DNA from: Kribbella jejuensis
GTDB taxonomy: Bacteria > Actinomycetota > Actinomycetes > Propionibacteriales > Kribbellaceae
Assembly (NCBI RefSeq): GCF_006715085.1
Contig: NZ_VFMM01000001.1
Coordinates: 2,294,001 to 2,358,000 of the forward strand
Reading direction: 5' to 3'
DNA length: 64,000 nt
The notes beneath the pieces are model-generated. The model searched no databases and was not told where the DNA came from. It saw only the letters and a program-made list of their open reading frames with translations. The translations under genes were made by a program, and so were the position numbers. Shown here piece after piece: positions 32,783 through 43,049 of this stretch. Positions within the stretch are counted from its first letter, which is position 1. Each line of letters opens with the position of its first letter.

Positions 32783-33970
32783 TCACGCGGGGAAGAGGCG
32801 GAAAGCCTTCAGCGCAAGGGCTAGCTCCAGTTGGCAGGCGGCCTCGGTGATGTCACGGCCGGTGATCTGCTCGACCCGGTGCAGGCGGTTGATGACCGTG
32901 TTCCGGTGACAGTGTGCGAGTTCGGCCGTACGGCGGATCGAGCCGGCGGACAGGACCCACTTGTCCAAGGTGTCCAGTAACAGTTCGCGTTCCGGGGCGG
33001 ACGTGGTTGTCAGCGGCATCAGCCAGGTGTGGATCAGTTGGTCGGCCAGCTCGGGTGCGCTGAGTAGCAGAGCTTCGGGGAGGCGTTCGGGTAGTGCTGC
33101 GACATCGATCTGGCCGGGTGCGAGGGTGCGGCGGGCAAGCATCGCCTGCCGGTACGCGACATCCACCTCCGCCAGACCTGCGACCACGCCGGAGAGTCCG
33201 GCCGGCGCATCCACCAGTTGCCGCAGCATCCGCAGTACCGTATCCGCGGATTCGGTGCCCAGGGCAAGCAATCCGACGACCGTCTGCGGCCGGACCTGCC
33301 ACGCCGACGCGACCCGGACACCGGCGAACCGGCGGGCGAACGAGCTCGTCGTACAGTCGTCATCGACCAGGTTGTCGATCGCGACCACGGCGTACGGACC
33401 GTTCACCGGGATGTCGAGGACGGTGGCCGCCTCCTGCACGAAGGCGCGGTTCGCCCGGCCTTGGAGGAGACCTTCCCAGAGTGTCGACCTGCGCTGTTCG
33501 TCGGCACGGACCAGGTAGCGCTCAGCCGCGTGGTACGCCGTCGCAACCTGCGACGACGTACGGTCGACGACCTCCCACACCTTGCCGGCGACGTCGAGCA
33601 ACACCTCGGACTCGGCCATCCCCTGCGCGCGTGCCTCGTCGATCAGGGCGGCCCAGACCACCCGCCCACCGAGCCGGAACGACTTCAGGACGTCGTCCAG
33701 CGGCATCCGCTGCTCCGCCCGCCGCCGGCCGGTCGCCTGCGCCGCGTCGAAGTGGTCGTCGTTGTCGGCAATCATCTCCACGACCCGCGCCACGTTGTCG
33801 TGACACGACCGCCACAGGTCCTGCCGCGGCACCGAATCCAGCTCCAGGTACGCCGGATTCTGCTCGTAGATGGTCGCCACCAGGACGTCCGTCAGCTCCG
33901 GCAGATTGCCCAGCACACTCGCCGCCAGGGACTGCACCGTCAACCCGGCCCGATCCACAGCATTACCCAT
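32783..33970 (-). CDS. PucR/CdaR-family transcriptional regulator
   Basis: 395 residues. The N-terminal half is an RsbRD-like/unknown sensor region, the middle is a GGDEF-related CdaR domain, and the C-terminal HTH_30 reads LLDTLDKWVLSAGSIRRTAELAHCHRNTVINRLHRVEQITG. PucR-type proteins often control purine or other catabolic genes. It sits directly upstream of the Mo hydroxylase genes on the same strand, so it is their probable activator. The ATG at 33970 is preferred to a GTG 21 bases earlier. Confidence 0.88.
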   Translation of the reverse strand: MGNAVDRAGLTVQSLAASVLGNLPELTDVLVATIYEQNPAYLELDSVPRQDLWRSCHDNVARVVEMIADNDDHFDAAQATGRRRAEQRMPLDDVLKSFRLGGRVVWAALIDEARAQGMAESEVLLDVAGKVWEVVDRTSSQVATAYHAAERYLVRADEQRRSTLWEGLLQGRANRAFVQEAATVLDIPVNGPYAVVAIDNLVDDDCTTSSFARRFAGVRVASAWQVRPQTVVGLLALGTESADTVLRMLRQLVDAPAGLSGVVAGLAEVDVAYRQAMLARRTLAPGQIDVAALPERLPEALLLSAPELADQLIHTWLMPLTTTSAPERELLLDTLDKWVLSAGSIRRTAELAHCHRNTVINRLHRVEQITGRDITEAACQLELALALKAFRLFPA

Positions 33971-34012
33971 AGTCGGCACAGCATCGCACACCGTTGCCGA
34001 ACGGCACAGACC

Positions 34013-35053
34013 TCAGACGGAGCGGGTTGCCACCAGGTCGCAGAGGGCGTCGAGGGCTTGGCGGCCGGGGCCGTCGGGGAGGCCGGCCAGGAGTTTGCGG
34101 GCGTCGGCCGCGCGGCGGCGGACGTCCTCCTCGGCCTGGTGGAACGCAGGATGCGAGCGGAGCAGGTCGAGCGCCTCGGCGAGCGGAGCGTCGTCGGACA
34201 GGTCCGAGTCCAGGAGCTCCAGCAGGCGGGCGTCGGTCGGGTCCGTCGGGTCGGCCTGGGCGCGGAAGATCAGCACCGGGAGGGTCGGTACGCCCTCGCG
34301 CAGGTCGGTACCGGGAGTCTTGCCGGACTGGCCCGACTCCGAGGCGATGTCGAGGATGTCGTCGGCGAGCTGGAACGCCACGCCGATCTCCTCACCGAAC
34401 GCCCGCAGCGCCTCCTGGATCTCCTCGGAGGCACCCGCGTACCGGGCTCCGAAGACGGCGGACGTCGCGATCAGCGAACCGGTCTTGTCGGCGACCACCG
34501 ACAGGTAGTGCTTCAACGGGTCCTGGCCTTCGCCGACACCCATCGTCTCGCGGATCTGTCCCTCGACCAGCCGGCCGAAGGTGCGCGCCTGGATCCGGAC
34601 CGCTTCCGGACCGAGGTCCGCGACCAGGTCCGACGCGCGGGCGAACAGCCAGTCGCCGGACAGGATCGCGACCGAGTTGTCCCAGCGCGCGTTCGCGGTG
34701 GACGACCCGCGGCGCAGCGCCGCCTCGTCCATCACGTCGTCATGGTGCAAGGTCGCGACATGCGTGAGCTCGACGACGACAGCGGCCTTGATGACCTCGT
34801 CAGGGGCCGGCACGACATCGCCGGATCCGTCAGTACCGAACTCGGCCCCCAGCAGTACCAGCAGCGGCCGGAACCGCTTGCCACCCGCGACCATGACGTG
34901 CTGGGCGGCAGCGGTGACGAACGGCGCCTCGGACTCGGTCGCCTCGAGCAGTGCCTGCTCGACGCGTTCCAGGCCCGCGCGAACCCGGGCCTCGAGTGCC
35001 GGATCGGCGAACTCGAAGCCCAGGCTCTCGGCCGGCAGCGGGGTCGTGCTCAA
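34013..35053 (-). CDS. Polyprenyl diphosphate synthase (menaquinone side chain)
   Basis: 346 residues. The first Asp-rich motif is LHHDDVMDEA and the second is FQLADDILDIA; both are the DDxxD type. GGKRFRPLLVLL and DKTGSLIATSAVFGA are the other conserved blocks. It condenses isopentenyl units into a long all-trans chain; the final length is set by residues before DDxxD that I cannot calibrate by eye. Its start overlaps nuoN by 4 bases, so it is the last gene of the nuo transcription unit. With menG and menJ at the other end, it supplies the quinone tail for MenA. Confidence 0.92.
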   Translation of the reverse strand: MSTTPLPAESLGFEFADPALEARVRAGLERVEQALLEATESEAPFVTAAAQHVMVAGGKRFRPLLVLLGAEFGTDGSGDVVPAPDEVIKAAVVVELTHVATLHHDDVMDEAALRRGSSTANARWDNSVAILSGDWLFARASDLVADLGPEAVRIQARTFGRLVEGQIRETMGVGEGQDPLKHYLSVVADKTGSLIATSAVFGARYAGASEEIQEALRAFGEEIGVAFQLADDILDIASESGQSGKTPGTDLREGVPTLPVLIFRAQADPTDPTDARLLELLDSDLSDDAPLAEALDLLRSHPAFHQAEEDVRRRAADARKLLAGLPDGPGRQALDALCDLVATRSV

Positions 35054-36639
35054 CGGATGAACTCACCAGCTCGGGCCGCGAGGTCGAGCACCGGTCCGGG
35101 AACCAGACCGAGCACCACCGTGGCGGCGAGACCCAGCGCCACCGCCGACGTGGTCTGCCAGCCCGGCAGCGCCACGTCCGGCGCGTCGGCCGGCAGGTCG
35201 GAGAAGAACATCAGCACGATCACGCGGATGTAGAAGAACGCCGCGACGAGGCTGGACAGTACTGCGACCACGACCAGCGGCCACGCGCCACCGGTCCAGG
35301 CCGCGCTGAAGACCGCCCACTTGCCGGTGAAGCCCGCGGTCAGCGGGATACCGGCGAAGGACAGCAGGAAGAAGGCGAAGATACCGGCCAGCAGCGGCGA
35401 CTTCTTGCCCAGCCCCGCCCACCGGGACAGATGCGTCGCCTCGCCGCCCGCGTCCCGGACGAGCGTGACGACCGCGAACGCGCCGATCGTCGGGAAGCCG
35501 TACGAGACCAGGTAGAACAGCACCGCCTGGGTCGAGGTGATCCCGTTGTGCACGCCGTTGCCCGCCTGCGCGAGGCCGACGAACGCGGTCAGCAGGAAGC
35601 CCGCGTGCGCGATCGACGAGTACGCCAGCATCCGCTTCACGTCGGTCTGGGTGATCGCGACGATCGAACCGACCACCATGGTGAGGATCGCGATGATCCA
35701 CATCATCGGCGCCCAGTCCCAGCGGGAGCCGCCGAGCCCGACGTAGAAGACCCGCATCAGCCCGACGAACGCCGCGATCTTGGTGCAGGCCGCCATGAAG
35801 CCGGTGACCGGCGTCGGGGCGCCCTGGTACACGTCCGGCGTCCAGGAGTGGAACGGTACGGCGCCGACCTTGAACAGCATGCCGACCCCGAGCAGACCGG
35901 TACCGGCCAGCAGGATCGTGTCGCCACTGGTCTGGGTACCGAGCGCGTCGGCGATGCCGCCGAGCGACATGGTGCCGGCGTACCCGTACAGCAGCGCGAT
36001 ACCGAACAGCAGGAACGCCGACGAGAACGCACCGAGCAGGAAGTACTTCATCGCGGCTTCCTGCGAGATCAGCCGGCGACGCCGCGCCAGCCCGCAGAGC
36101 AGGTACAGCGGCAGCGAGAAGACCTCGAGCGCGACGAACAGGATCAGCAGGTCGTTCGACGCCGCGAACAGCATCATGCCGCCGACCGCGAACAGCGTCA
36201 GCGGGAAGATCTCGGTGTGCTCGATGCGAGCCGCCGTACCCTCCCGCTCGGCCTCCGAGCCGGGCACCGCGGCCGCCTGGCCCGCGAACGCGGACAGGCC
36301 ACCGTCGATCGAGCGCTCGGCGAACAGCAGCACGCTGATCAGCGTCAGCGCCAGCAGGATGATCCAGGTGAACAGCGCCGGGCCGTCGACCGAGATCGCG
36401 CCCTGGGCGGCGATGATCTCCTTCTTGCCGTGCATCAGCATGCCGGTGCGCACGCCGGCCGCGATCACGGCGACCACCGTGATCGTCAGCTGCACCAGGT
36501 GCCGCAGCGGCCGGGGCACGAACGCCTCGACCAGGACGCCCACAGCCGCGGCACCGAAGACGATGAACAGCGGGAGCAGTTCGCCGTACTCGATGCTGGG
36601 CTTGATGAAGTCCGCCAGCGGCAGCAACATCGCGGTCAC
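35050..36639 (-). CDS. nuoN: NADH-quinone oxidoreductase subunit N
   Basis: 529 residues, an antiporter-like membrane subunit of Complex I with about fourteen helices. Conserved proton-channel residues occur in FALEVFSLPLYLLCGL (Glu), KYFLLGAFSSAFLLFG (Lys) and KVGAVPFHSWTPDVYQGAPTPVTGFMA (Lys). Overlaps nuoM by 4 bases and the polyprenyl synthase gene by 4 bases. Confidence 0.97.
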   Translation of the reverse strand: MTAMLLPLADFIKPSIEYGELLPLFIVFGAAAVGVLVEAFVPRPLRHLVQLTITVVAVIAAGVRTGMLMHGKKEIIAAQGAISVDGPALFTWIILLALTLISVLLFAERSIDGGLSAFAGQAAAVPGSEAEREGTAARIEHTEIFPLTLFAVGGMMLFAASNDLLILFVALEVFSLPLYLLCGLARRRRLISQEAAMKYFLLGAFSSAFLLFGIALLYGYAGTMSLGGIADALGTQTSGDTILLAGTGLLGVGMLFKVGAVPFHSWTPDVYQGAPTPVTGFMAACTKIAAFVGLMRVFYVGLGGSRWDWAPMMWIIAILTMVVGSIVAITQTDVKRMLAYSSIAHAGFLLTAFVGLAQAGNGVHNGITSTQAVLFYLVSYGFPTIGAFAVVTLVRDAGGEATHLSRWAGLGKKSPLLAGIFAFFLLSFAGIPLTAGFTGKWAVFSAAWTGGAWPLVVVAVLSSLVAAFFYIRVIVLMFFSDLPADAPDVALPGWQTTSAVALGLAATVVLGLVPGPVLDLAARAGEFIR

Positions 36640-38159
36640 TTCTGTCCCTCCGTCACGGGGATCTGCGGTGCCTTGTCGGTCACGCCCACCCGCTGCATGG
36701 TCGAGTCGACCGCGGGCTTGATGATGTCGACGATCGGCTTCGGGAAGATGCCGAGGAAGATGATCAGGATCACGAGCGGTGCGATCGCCAGCACTTCACG
36801 CGGGTTCAGGTCCTTCAGCTTCTCGATCCCGTCGCGGACCGGGCCGGTCATCGTGCGTTGGTACATCAGCAGGATGTACAGCGCGGCCAGCACGATGCCG
36901 AGCACCGCGATCACCGCGATCACCTTGTGCCGGCTGAACGTCCCGGCCAGCACCATGAACTCGGAGATGAACGGCGACAGACCGGGCAGCGCCAGGCTGG
37001 ACAGGCCGGCGAACAGGAAGGTGCCGGCCAGCACCGGTGCGACCTTCTCCACCCCGCCGTAGTCGGCGATCCGCGCGGACCCGCGCCGGGAGATGAGGTA
37101 CCCGGCGACCAGGAACAGGGCCGCGGTGGACAGACCGTGGTTGAACATGTACAGCGTCGACCCGGTCAGGCCCTGCGACGTCAGCGCGAAGATGCCCATC
37201 ACGATGAAGCCGAAGTGCGAGATCGAGGTGTACGCGATCAGCCGCTTGATGTCGGTCTGGCCGATCGCCAGCAGCGCGCCGTACAGCACCGAGATCAGTG
37301 CCAGGACGAGCACCACCGGGGTGGCCCACTGGGACGCGTTCGGGAACAGGCCCAGGCAGAACCGGATCATCCCGAAGGTACCGATCTTGTCCAGGATGCC
37401 GACCAGCAGTACCGAGGTACCGGGCGTCGCCTCACCGGCCGCGTCCGGCAGCCAGGTGTGGAACGGCACCATCGGCGCCTTCACCGCGAACGCGAAGAAG
37501 AAGCCGAGGAACAACCAGCGCTCGGTGTTCTGGCTCATGTCCAGCTTGACCATGTCGGACAGCAGGTACGACGGGTCGCCGTGCTTGGCCGAGACGACGT
37601 ACAGGCCGACGACCGAGGCCAGCATCAGCAGACCGCCGAGCAGCGAGTAGAGCAGGAACTTCACCGCGGCGTACGAGCGCTGCGGGCCGCCGAAGCCACC
37701 GATCAGGAAGTACATCGGGATCAGCGTGGCCTCGAACAGCACGTAGAACAGGAACACGTCGGTCGCGGAGAAGACGCCGATCGACAGCGCCTCCAGACCG
37801 AGGATCCAGGCGAAGAAGGACTTCTCCGACCAGCGGCCGTGCTGTGCGTCGTTCCAGGAGGCGATGATCACGATCGGCGACAGCAGCGCGGTCAGCACCA
37901 CCATCACGATGCCCAGACCGTCCAGGCCGAGCGCGTAGTGCGCGCCGAAGGCCTTGATCCAGGTGTGCGTCTCGGCGTAGTCCGCGGCGCCGTTGCGGTG
38001 GTACCCGATCGCGACGATCACGGTCAGCACCAGCGTCACGAGCGAGAACCCGAGCGCGACCTGCTTGGCCGTCAGCGCCTTCGCCTTCGGCACCAGCATC
38101 GTCGCGATCGCCCCGACGAACGGCAGGAGCAGTAACAGGGTCAGCCAACCGATGTTCAC
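36636..38159 (-). CDS. nuoM: NADH-quinone oxidoreductase subunit M
   Basis: 507 residues, an antiporter-like proton-pumping subunit. The typical segments are [21 protein letters not shown] (Glu144-type residue), [46 protein letters not shown] and the mid-membrane [15 protein letters not shown] overlaps with nuoL and nuoN couple the three antiporter subunits. Confidence 0.97.
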   Translation of the reverse strand: MNIGWLTLLLLLPFVGAIATMLVPKAKALTAKQVALGFSLVTLVLTVIVAIGYHRNGAADYAETHTWIKAFGAHYALGLDGLGIVMVVLTALLSPIVIIASWNDAQHGRWSEKSFFAWILGLEALSIGVFSATDVFLFYVLFEATLIPMYFLIGGFGGPQRSYAAVKFLLYSLLGGLLMLASVVGLYVVSAKHGDPSYLLSDMVKLDMSQNTERWLFLGFFFAFAVKAPMVPFHTWLPDAAGEATPGTSVLLVGILDKIGTFGMIRFCLGLFPNASQWATPVVLVLALISVLYGALLAIGQTDIKRLIAYTSISHFGFIVMGIFALTSQGLTGSTLYMFNHGLSTAALFLVAGYLISRRGSARIADYGGVEKVAPVLAGTFLFAGLSSLALPGLSPFISEFMVLAGTFSRHKVIAVIAVLGIVLAALYILLMYQRTMTGPVRDGIEKLKDLNPREVLAIAPLVILIIFLGIFPKPIVDIIKPAVDSTMQRVGVTDKAPQIPVTEGQK

Positions 38160-40024
38160 GACAACCTCACCGCGAGGAGGGCGACGACCACGAATGCGGC
38201 GCCGAAGACCATGCTGAGTGCGTACGAACGGACGAAGCCCGTCTGGAACCGGCGGAGCCGGCCGGACAGTCCGCCGAAGAGTGCGGCCAGGCCGTTGACC
38301 AGGCCGTCGACGCCCCGGTTGTCGAGCCAGACCAGCGTCCGGGTCAGGTACTGCCCGGGACGCATGAAGAGCGCCTCGTTGAGCGCGTCGCCGTACAGGT
38401 CACGCCGGGCGAACCGGGTGACCGGGGAGCCGACCGGCGCCTCGCGCGGGATGTCCCGGCGGTACAGCAGCACCGCGATCGCGATACCCACCGCGACCAC
38501 CGCGAGCGTGATGATCGTCATCACCGTGGCGTTGAGCGGCGGGTGCGCCTCCTCGTGGCCGACGATCGGCTCGAGCCAGTTCACGATCCAGTGGCCGGCG
38601 AAGTACAGCGCACCGCCACCCAGCGACAGCGCCGCCAGGATGATCAGCGGCCACGTCATCACCTTCGGCGACTCGTGCGGGTGCACGTCCTCGGCCCAGC
38701 GCTTCGTGCCGAAGAACGTCATCAGCATCACCCGCGACATGTAGAACGCGGTGATGCCGGCGCCGAGCAGCGCGCACAGACCGATCACCGTGTTGTCCGC
38801 GAACGCGGCCTCGATGATCTTGTCCTTGCTGAAGAAGCCGGCGAACGGCGGGATGCCGAGGATCGCCAGGTAGCCGAACCCGAAGGTCACGAAGGTGATC
38901 TTCATCGACGTCCGCAGCGCGCCGTAGTGCCGCATGTTCACGTCGTCGTTCATGCCGTGCATCACCGAGCCGGCACCGAGGAACATGTTGGCCTTGAAGA
39001 AACCGTGCGTGAGCAGGTGGAAGATCGCGAACACGTACCCGACCGGGCCGAGGCCGGCGGCGAGCATCATGTAGCCGATCTGGCTCATCGTCGAACCGGC
39101 CAGCGCCTTCTTGATGTCGTCCTTGGCGCAACCGATGATCGCACCGGCGAGCGCGGTGACCGTACCGACGATCACTACCGCGGTCGAGGCCGCGTCGGTG
39201 ACCGCGTAGATGGCGTGCGAGCGGACCACCAGGTAGACGCCCGCGGTGACCATTGTCGCCGCGTGGATCAGCGCCGACACCGGGGTCGGGCCTTCCATCG
39301 CGTCCAGCAGCCAGGACTGCAGCGGCACCTGCGCGGACTTACCGCAGGCAGCCAGCAGCAACATCAGGCCGAGCAGCGTGGCCCAGGTCTTCGACAGGTG
39401 CTCGGCACCGGCGTTCACCGAGGAGAAGGCCGAGGAGCCGAACAGCGCCCACATGCTCATCACCGCGAGGGACAGGCCGATGTCACCGACCCGGTTCACC
39501 ACGAACGCCTTCTTCGCGGCGACCGCGGCCGAGTTCTTGTGCTGCCAGAAGCCGATCAGCAGGTACGACGCCAGACCGACGCCTTCCCAGCCGACGAAGA
39601 CCAGCAGGTAGTCGGCGGCCAGCACCAGCAGCAGCATCGAGGCGATGAACAGGTTCAGGTACCCGAAGAACCGGCGCCGCCGCGGGTCGTGCTCCATGTA
39701 GCCGATCGAGTAGATGTGGATCAGCGAACCCACACCGGTGATCAGCAGCACGAACAGGATCGACAGCGGGTCGATCAGCAGGGTGAAGTCGACCTTGATG
39801 TGGCCGACCGAGAACCACTCGAACAACCGGACCGTCGCCGACCGGTCCTCACCGGACTTGCCTTGCATCTGGAAGAACAGCACGACGCCGAAGGCGAACG
39901 AGATCAGCGGCGCCAGCGTGCCCAGCAGGTGACCCCACGCGTTGGTGGCCTTGCCACCGAGCAGCAGGATCGCCGCGGACAGGGCCGGCACAGCGACCAG
40001 CAGCCACGTCAGCTCATGACTCAT
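38156..40024 (-). CDS. nuoL: NADH-quinone oxidoreductase subunit L
   Basis: 622 residues, the distal antiporter subunit with the C-terminal lateral helix that spans the membrane arm. Key blocks are [67 protein letters not shown] and [19 protein letters not shown]. Lys and Glu residues of the proton path are present. The gap to nuoK is 11 bases, the longest inside the nuoF-nuoN stretch. Confidence 0.97.
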   Translation of the reverse strand: MSHELTWLLVAVPALSAAILLLGGKATNAWGHLLGTLAPLISFAFGVVLFFQMQGKSGEDRSATVRLFEWFSVGHIKVDFTLLIDPLSILFVLLITGVGSLIHIYSIGYMEHDPRRRRFFGYLNLFIASMLLLVLAADYLLVFVGWEGVGLASYLLIGFWQHKNSAAVAAKKAFVVNRVGDIGLSLAVMSMWALFGSSAFSSVNAGAEHLSKTWATLLGLMLLLAACGKSAQVPLQSWLLDAMEGPTPVSALIHAATMVTAGVYLVVRSHAIYAVTDAASTAVVIVGTVTALAGAIIGCAKDDIKKALAGSTMSQIGYMMLAAGLGPVGYVFAIFHLLTHGFFKANMFLGAGSVMHGMNDDVNMRHYGALRTSMKITFVTFGFGYLAILGIPPFAGFFSKDKIIEAAFADNTVIGLCALLGAGITAFYMSRVMLMTFFGTKRWAEDVHPHESPKVMTWPLIILAALSLGGGALYFAGHWIVNWLEPIVGHEEAHPPLNATVMTIITLAVVAVGIAIAVLLYRRDIPREAPVGSPVTRFARRDLYGDALNEALFMRPGQYLTRTLVWLDNRGVDGLVNGLAALFGGLSGRLRRFQTGFVRSYALSMVFGAAFVVVALLAVRLS

Positions 40025-40035
40025 CGGTTGCTACC

Positions 40036-40335
40036 TCAGTACTTGAGCAGGTTGGCGTCGTCGACCGAGGCCGAACGACGGGTGCGGAAGATGGCCATGA
40101 TGATCGCCAGCCCGATCACGACCTCGGCCGCGGCCACCACCATCACGAAGAAGGCGGCGATCTGACCGTCGAGGTTGCCGTGCTGGCGGGCGAAGCTCAC
40201 GAAAGCGAGGTTGGTCGCGTTCAGCATCAGCTCGACGCACATGAAGACGACGATGGCGTTCCGGCGGACCAGCACGCCCAGAGCGCCGATACTGAACAGG
40301 ATCGCCGCGAGCACGATGTAAGGCTCGGTGGTCAC
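40036..40335 (-). CDS. nuoK: NADH-quinone oxidoreductase subunit K
   Basis: 99 residues with three helices. The two membrane glutamates of the family are visible in [19 protein letters not shown] and [23 protein letters not shown] 4-base overlap links it to nuoJ. Confidence 0.97.
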   Translation of the reverse strand: MTTEPYIVLAAILFSIGALGVLVRRNAIVVFMCVELMLNATNLAFVSFARQHGNLDGQIAAFFVMVVAAAEVVIGLAIIMAIFRTRRSASVDDANLLKY

Positions 40336-41171
40336 CGCTTTTCCTCCTCGTCGCGGAATCCGGTCAGGTCGGTGCTCTCCGCCTCACGCGGGTAGGGCTC
40401 GCCGAGGTCGAGTTCGCGGACCTCTTCGATGTCCGCGCGCTCCTCGGCTTCGGGGAACACGGTGCCACGTGCCTGCAGCACACGCGAAACCGAGGTCGGT
40501 GCGATCGACCCGTCCGGCAGCAGCGCCGGCGTGTCGACGGCGTTGTGCCGCGCGAGCACACCGGGCGTCGGCAGCGGGCCCGGGTGGATGCCCTGCTCGG
40601 CGTACTTGCGGATCCGCTCCTCGGCGAACTCACGCTGCGTCTTCTTCTTGGTCAGCCGCTCGCGGTGCGCCAGCATCATCGCGCCCATCGCCGCGGTGAT
40701 CAGCAGCGCCGACGTGACCTCGAACGCGAACACGTACTTGCCGAACAGCAGCTGCGCGATGCCCTTCGGGTTGCCGTCCGGCTGCGCGTCGGCCAGGCCG
40801 GTCGGGTGCCCGTAGATCGCGTTGCCGACCGCGGCGATCAGCAGGATGCCGAAGCCCAGGAACGCGACCCCGGCCAGCAGCCGCTGCCCGCGGATGGTCT
40901 CGACCAGCGAGTCCGAGGCGTCGACGCCGACCAGCATCAGCACGAACAGGAACAGCATCAGGATCGCGCCGGTGTAGACGATGATCTGGACCGCGAACAG
41001 GAACGGCGCGTCCTGCGCGGCGTACTGCACCGCGAGGCAGATCATCACGGTGGCCAGCAGCAGCGCCGAGTGCACGGCCTTGCGGACCAGCACCATGCAG
41101 ATCGCGGCCAGGATCATGATCGGCGCGAGCAGCCAGAACGCGACCTGCGGGCCGGTGACGAGGCCGATCAT
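40332..41171 (-). CDS. nuoJ: NADH-quinone oxidoreductase subunit J, with long C-terminal tail
   Basis: 279 residues from the ATG at 41171. The five-helix core starts [22 protein letters not shown] and includes [21 protein letters not shown], the pi-bulge helix of the E-channel. After residue 175 a hydrophilic tail of about 100 residues follows ([18 protein letters not shown] to [13 protein letters not shown]), typical of actinobacterial NuoJ and absent in E. coli. The upstream open frame is not NuoJ-like. Confidence 0.96.
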   Translation of the reverse strand: MIGLVTGPQVAFWLLAPIMILAAICMVLVRKAVHSALLLATVMICLAVQYAAQDAPFLFAVQIIVYTGAILMLFLFVLMLVGVDASDSLVETIRGQRLLAGVAFLGFGILLIAAVGNAIYGHPTGLADAQPDGNPKGIAQLLFGKYVFAFEVTSALLITAAMGAMMLAHRERLTKKKTQREFAEERIRKYAEQGIHPGPLPTPGVLARHNAVDTPALLPDGSIAPTSVSRVLQARGTVFPEAEERADIEEVRELDLGEPYPREAESTDLTGFRDEEEKR

Positions 41172-41749
41172 CGGTCGCCACCTCCCTGTACGGCGCTGTC
41201 CGGGTGCTTGGCCGCGCTCTGCGGTACGACGGCCGCACCGGTCAGACCGAGGTAGTAGTCCTTCTCGGTCTTGCCCAGCTGCATCTCGTGCGGCGGCTCC
41301 TGCATGCCCGGCAGCAGCGGCGCCAGCAGGTCCTTCTTCTCGTAGATGAGGGACTCGCGGCTGGTGTCGGCCAGCTCGTACTCGTTGGTCATGGTGAGCG
41401 CCCGGGTCGGGCAGGCCTCGATACACAGACCGCAGAGGATGCAGCGCAGGTAGTTGATCTGGTACACCCGGCCGTACCGCTCGCCCGGCGAGAACCGGTC
41501 GCCCTCGGTGTTCGACGCACCCTCGACGTAGATCGCGTCCGCGGGGCAGGCCCACGCGCACAGCTCACAGCCGACGCACTTCTCCAGCCCGTCCGGCCAG
41601 CGGTTCAGCTGGTGCCGGCCGTGGAAGCGTGGGGCGGTCGGCTTCTTCTCGAACGGGTACTGCTCGGTGAACACCTTCCGGAACATCGTCCGGAAGGTGA
41701 CGCCGAATCCGGCTACCGGGTCCCAGAGGGACTCCTTGACACTAGCCAC
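41168..41749 (-). CDS. nuoI: NADH-quinone oxidoreductase subunit I
   Basis: 193 residues, with two [4Fe-4S] clusters (N6a, N6b) in [16 protein letters not shown] and [16 protein letters not shown]. It passes electrons from the arm to NuoB. The GTG at 41749 lies inside the last codons of nuoH (8-base overlap) and gives the conserved [23 protein letters not shown]-terminus; a longer upstream frame has no similarity. Confidence 0.96.
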   Translation of the reverse strand: MASVKESLWDPVAGFGVTFRTMFRKVFTEQYPFEKKPTAPRFHGRHQLNRWPDGLEKCVGCELCAWACPADAIYVEGASNTEGDRFSPGERYGRVYQINYLRCILCGLCIEACPTRALTMTNEYELADTSRESLIYEKKDLLAPLLPGMQEPPHEMQLGKTEKDYYLGLTGAAVVPQSAAKHPDSAVQGGGDR

Positions 41750-43049
41750 GGCTGCCTTCCTTGCTCTGGCTCGGAGTGTTGACGGCCATCGGTGGTGGCA
41801 CCGGGAAGCCGCCGGCGAACGCGTCGAAGTCCTTGCTGTCGGCAACCTCGGGCTGTTCGGGCTTGGGCTTGGCCGGCACGAACATGCTGATCACCGCGAG
41901 CACCAGGACGATCGCGGCCGCGACCAGCAACGTGGTCCGGCTGAAGTTGGTCTCCCGGCCGACCGCGCGGACGGTGGCGACGAGCAGGATCCAGACCAGC
42001 GAGACCGGGATCAGGACCTTCCAGCCGAGCTTCATGAACTGGTCGTAGCGCAGTCGCGGCAGCGTTCCGCGCAGCCAGATGTAGAAGAAGATGAAGCACA
42101 TCAGCTTGCCCATGAACCACAGCACCGGCCAGTAGCCGGAGTTCGCGCCGTCCCAGATCGAGATCGGCCACGGTGCCCGCCAGCCGCCGAGGAACAGCGT
42201 GGTGGCCAGCGCCGAGACGGTCGCCATGTTGATGTACTCGGCCAGGAAGAACATCGCGTACTTGATCGAGGAGTACTCGGTCAGGAAGCCCGCGACCAGC
42301 TCGCCCTCGGCCTCCGGGAGGTCGAACGGCGCCCGGTTGGTCTCGCCGACCATCGAGATCACGTAGATCACGAACGACGGGAACAACAGGAACCCGTACC
42401 ACCCGGGCAGCGGGATCGACGCCCCGAACCAGTGCACGGTCTGGTGCCCCTGCGCGGCCACGATCTCCGAGGTGGACAGCGAGCCGGCGAACAGGAACAC
42501 CGTGACCAGGGCCAGGCCCATCGCGACCTCGTAGGAGATCATCTGGGCGCTGGAGCGCAGACCGCCGAGCAGCGAGTACGTCGAGTTCGACGACCAGCCG
42601 CCGAGGACGATGCCGTAGATGCCGATCGAGGCGATCGCCATCACGTACAGCACCGAGACCGGCAGGTCGGTGAGCTGCAGCCGGGTGTAGGTGTCGGTCC
42701 AGGGGATCCGCACCGTCGGCCCGAACGGGATCACCGCGAAGGTCAGGAACGCGGGGATCGCGACGATCGCGGGCGCCAGTACGAAGACGACCTTGTCGAC
42801 GCCCTTGGGCATCAGGTCTTCCTTCAGCATCAGCTTCACGCCGTCGGCCAGCGACTGCAGCAGACCGAACGGTCCGTGCACGTTCGGGCCGATCCGGTGC
42901 TGCATCCGCGCCACCACCCGGCGTTCCCACCAGATGTTGAACAGCGTCAGCAGGACCAGGAAGACGAAGATGAAGAGGACCTTGATCAGGATGACCCACC
43001 ACGGGTCGTGTCCAACCCCGGCGTCCGGCACCGCGAGTGGGAGGCTCAT
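41742..43049 (-). CDS. nuoH: NADH-quinone oxidoreductase subunit H
   Basis: 435 residues, the membrane subunit next to the quinone cavity. Characteristic blocks are [76 protein letters not shown] and [18 protein letters not shown]. The C-terminal 60 residues (after a last helix) form a hydrophilic extension ending in SKEGSRG, as in other actinobacteria. Overlaps nuoG by 4 bases. Confidence 0.97.
   Translation of the reverse strand: MSLPLAVPDAGVGHDPWWVILIKVLFIFVFLVLLTLFNIWWERRVVARMQHRIGPNVHGPFGLLQSLADGVKLMLKEDLMPKGVDKVVFVLAPAIVAIPAFLTFAVIPFGPTVRIPWTDTYTRLQLTDLPVSVLYVMAIASIGIYGIVLGGWSSNSTYSLLGGLRSSAQMISYEVAMGLALVTVFLFAGSLSTSEIVAAQGHQTVHWFGASIPLPGWYGFLLFPSFVIYVISMVGETNRAPFDLPEAEGELVAGFLTEYSSIKYAMFFLAEYINMATVSALATTLFLGGWRAPWPISIWDGANSGYWPVLWFMGKLMCFIFFYIWLRGTLPRLRYDQFMKLGWKVLIPVSLVWILLVATVRAVGRETNFSRTTLLVAAAIVLVLAVISMFVPAKPKPEQPEVADSKDFDAFAGGFPVPPPMAVNTPSQSKEGSRG

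Noticed and set aside
28978-32850. A 1290-codon open frame on the plus strand
   Set aside because: It is antisense to the xdhC, [2Fe-2S] and Mo-subunit genes, all with clear motifs. The GC-rich codons leave few stops on the opposite strand.
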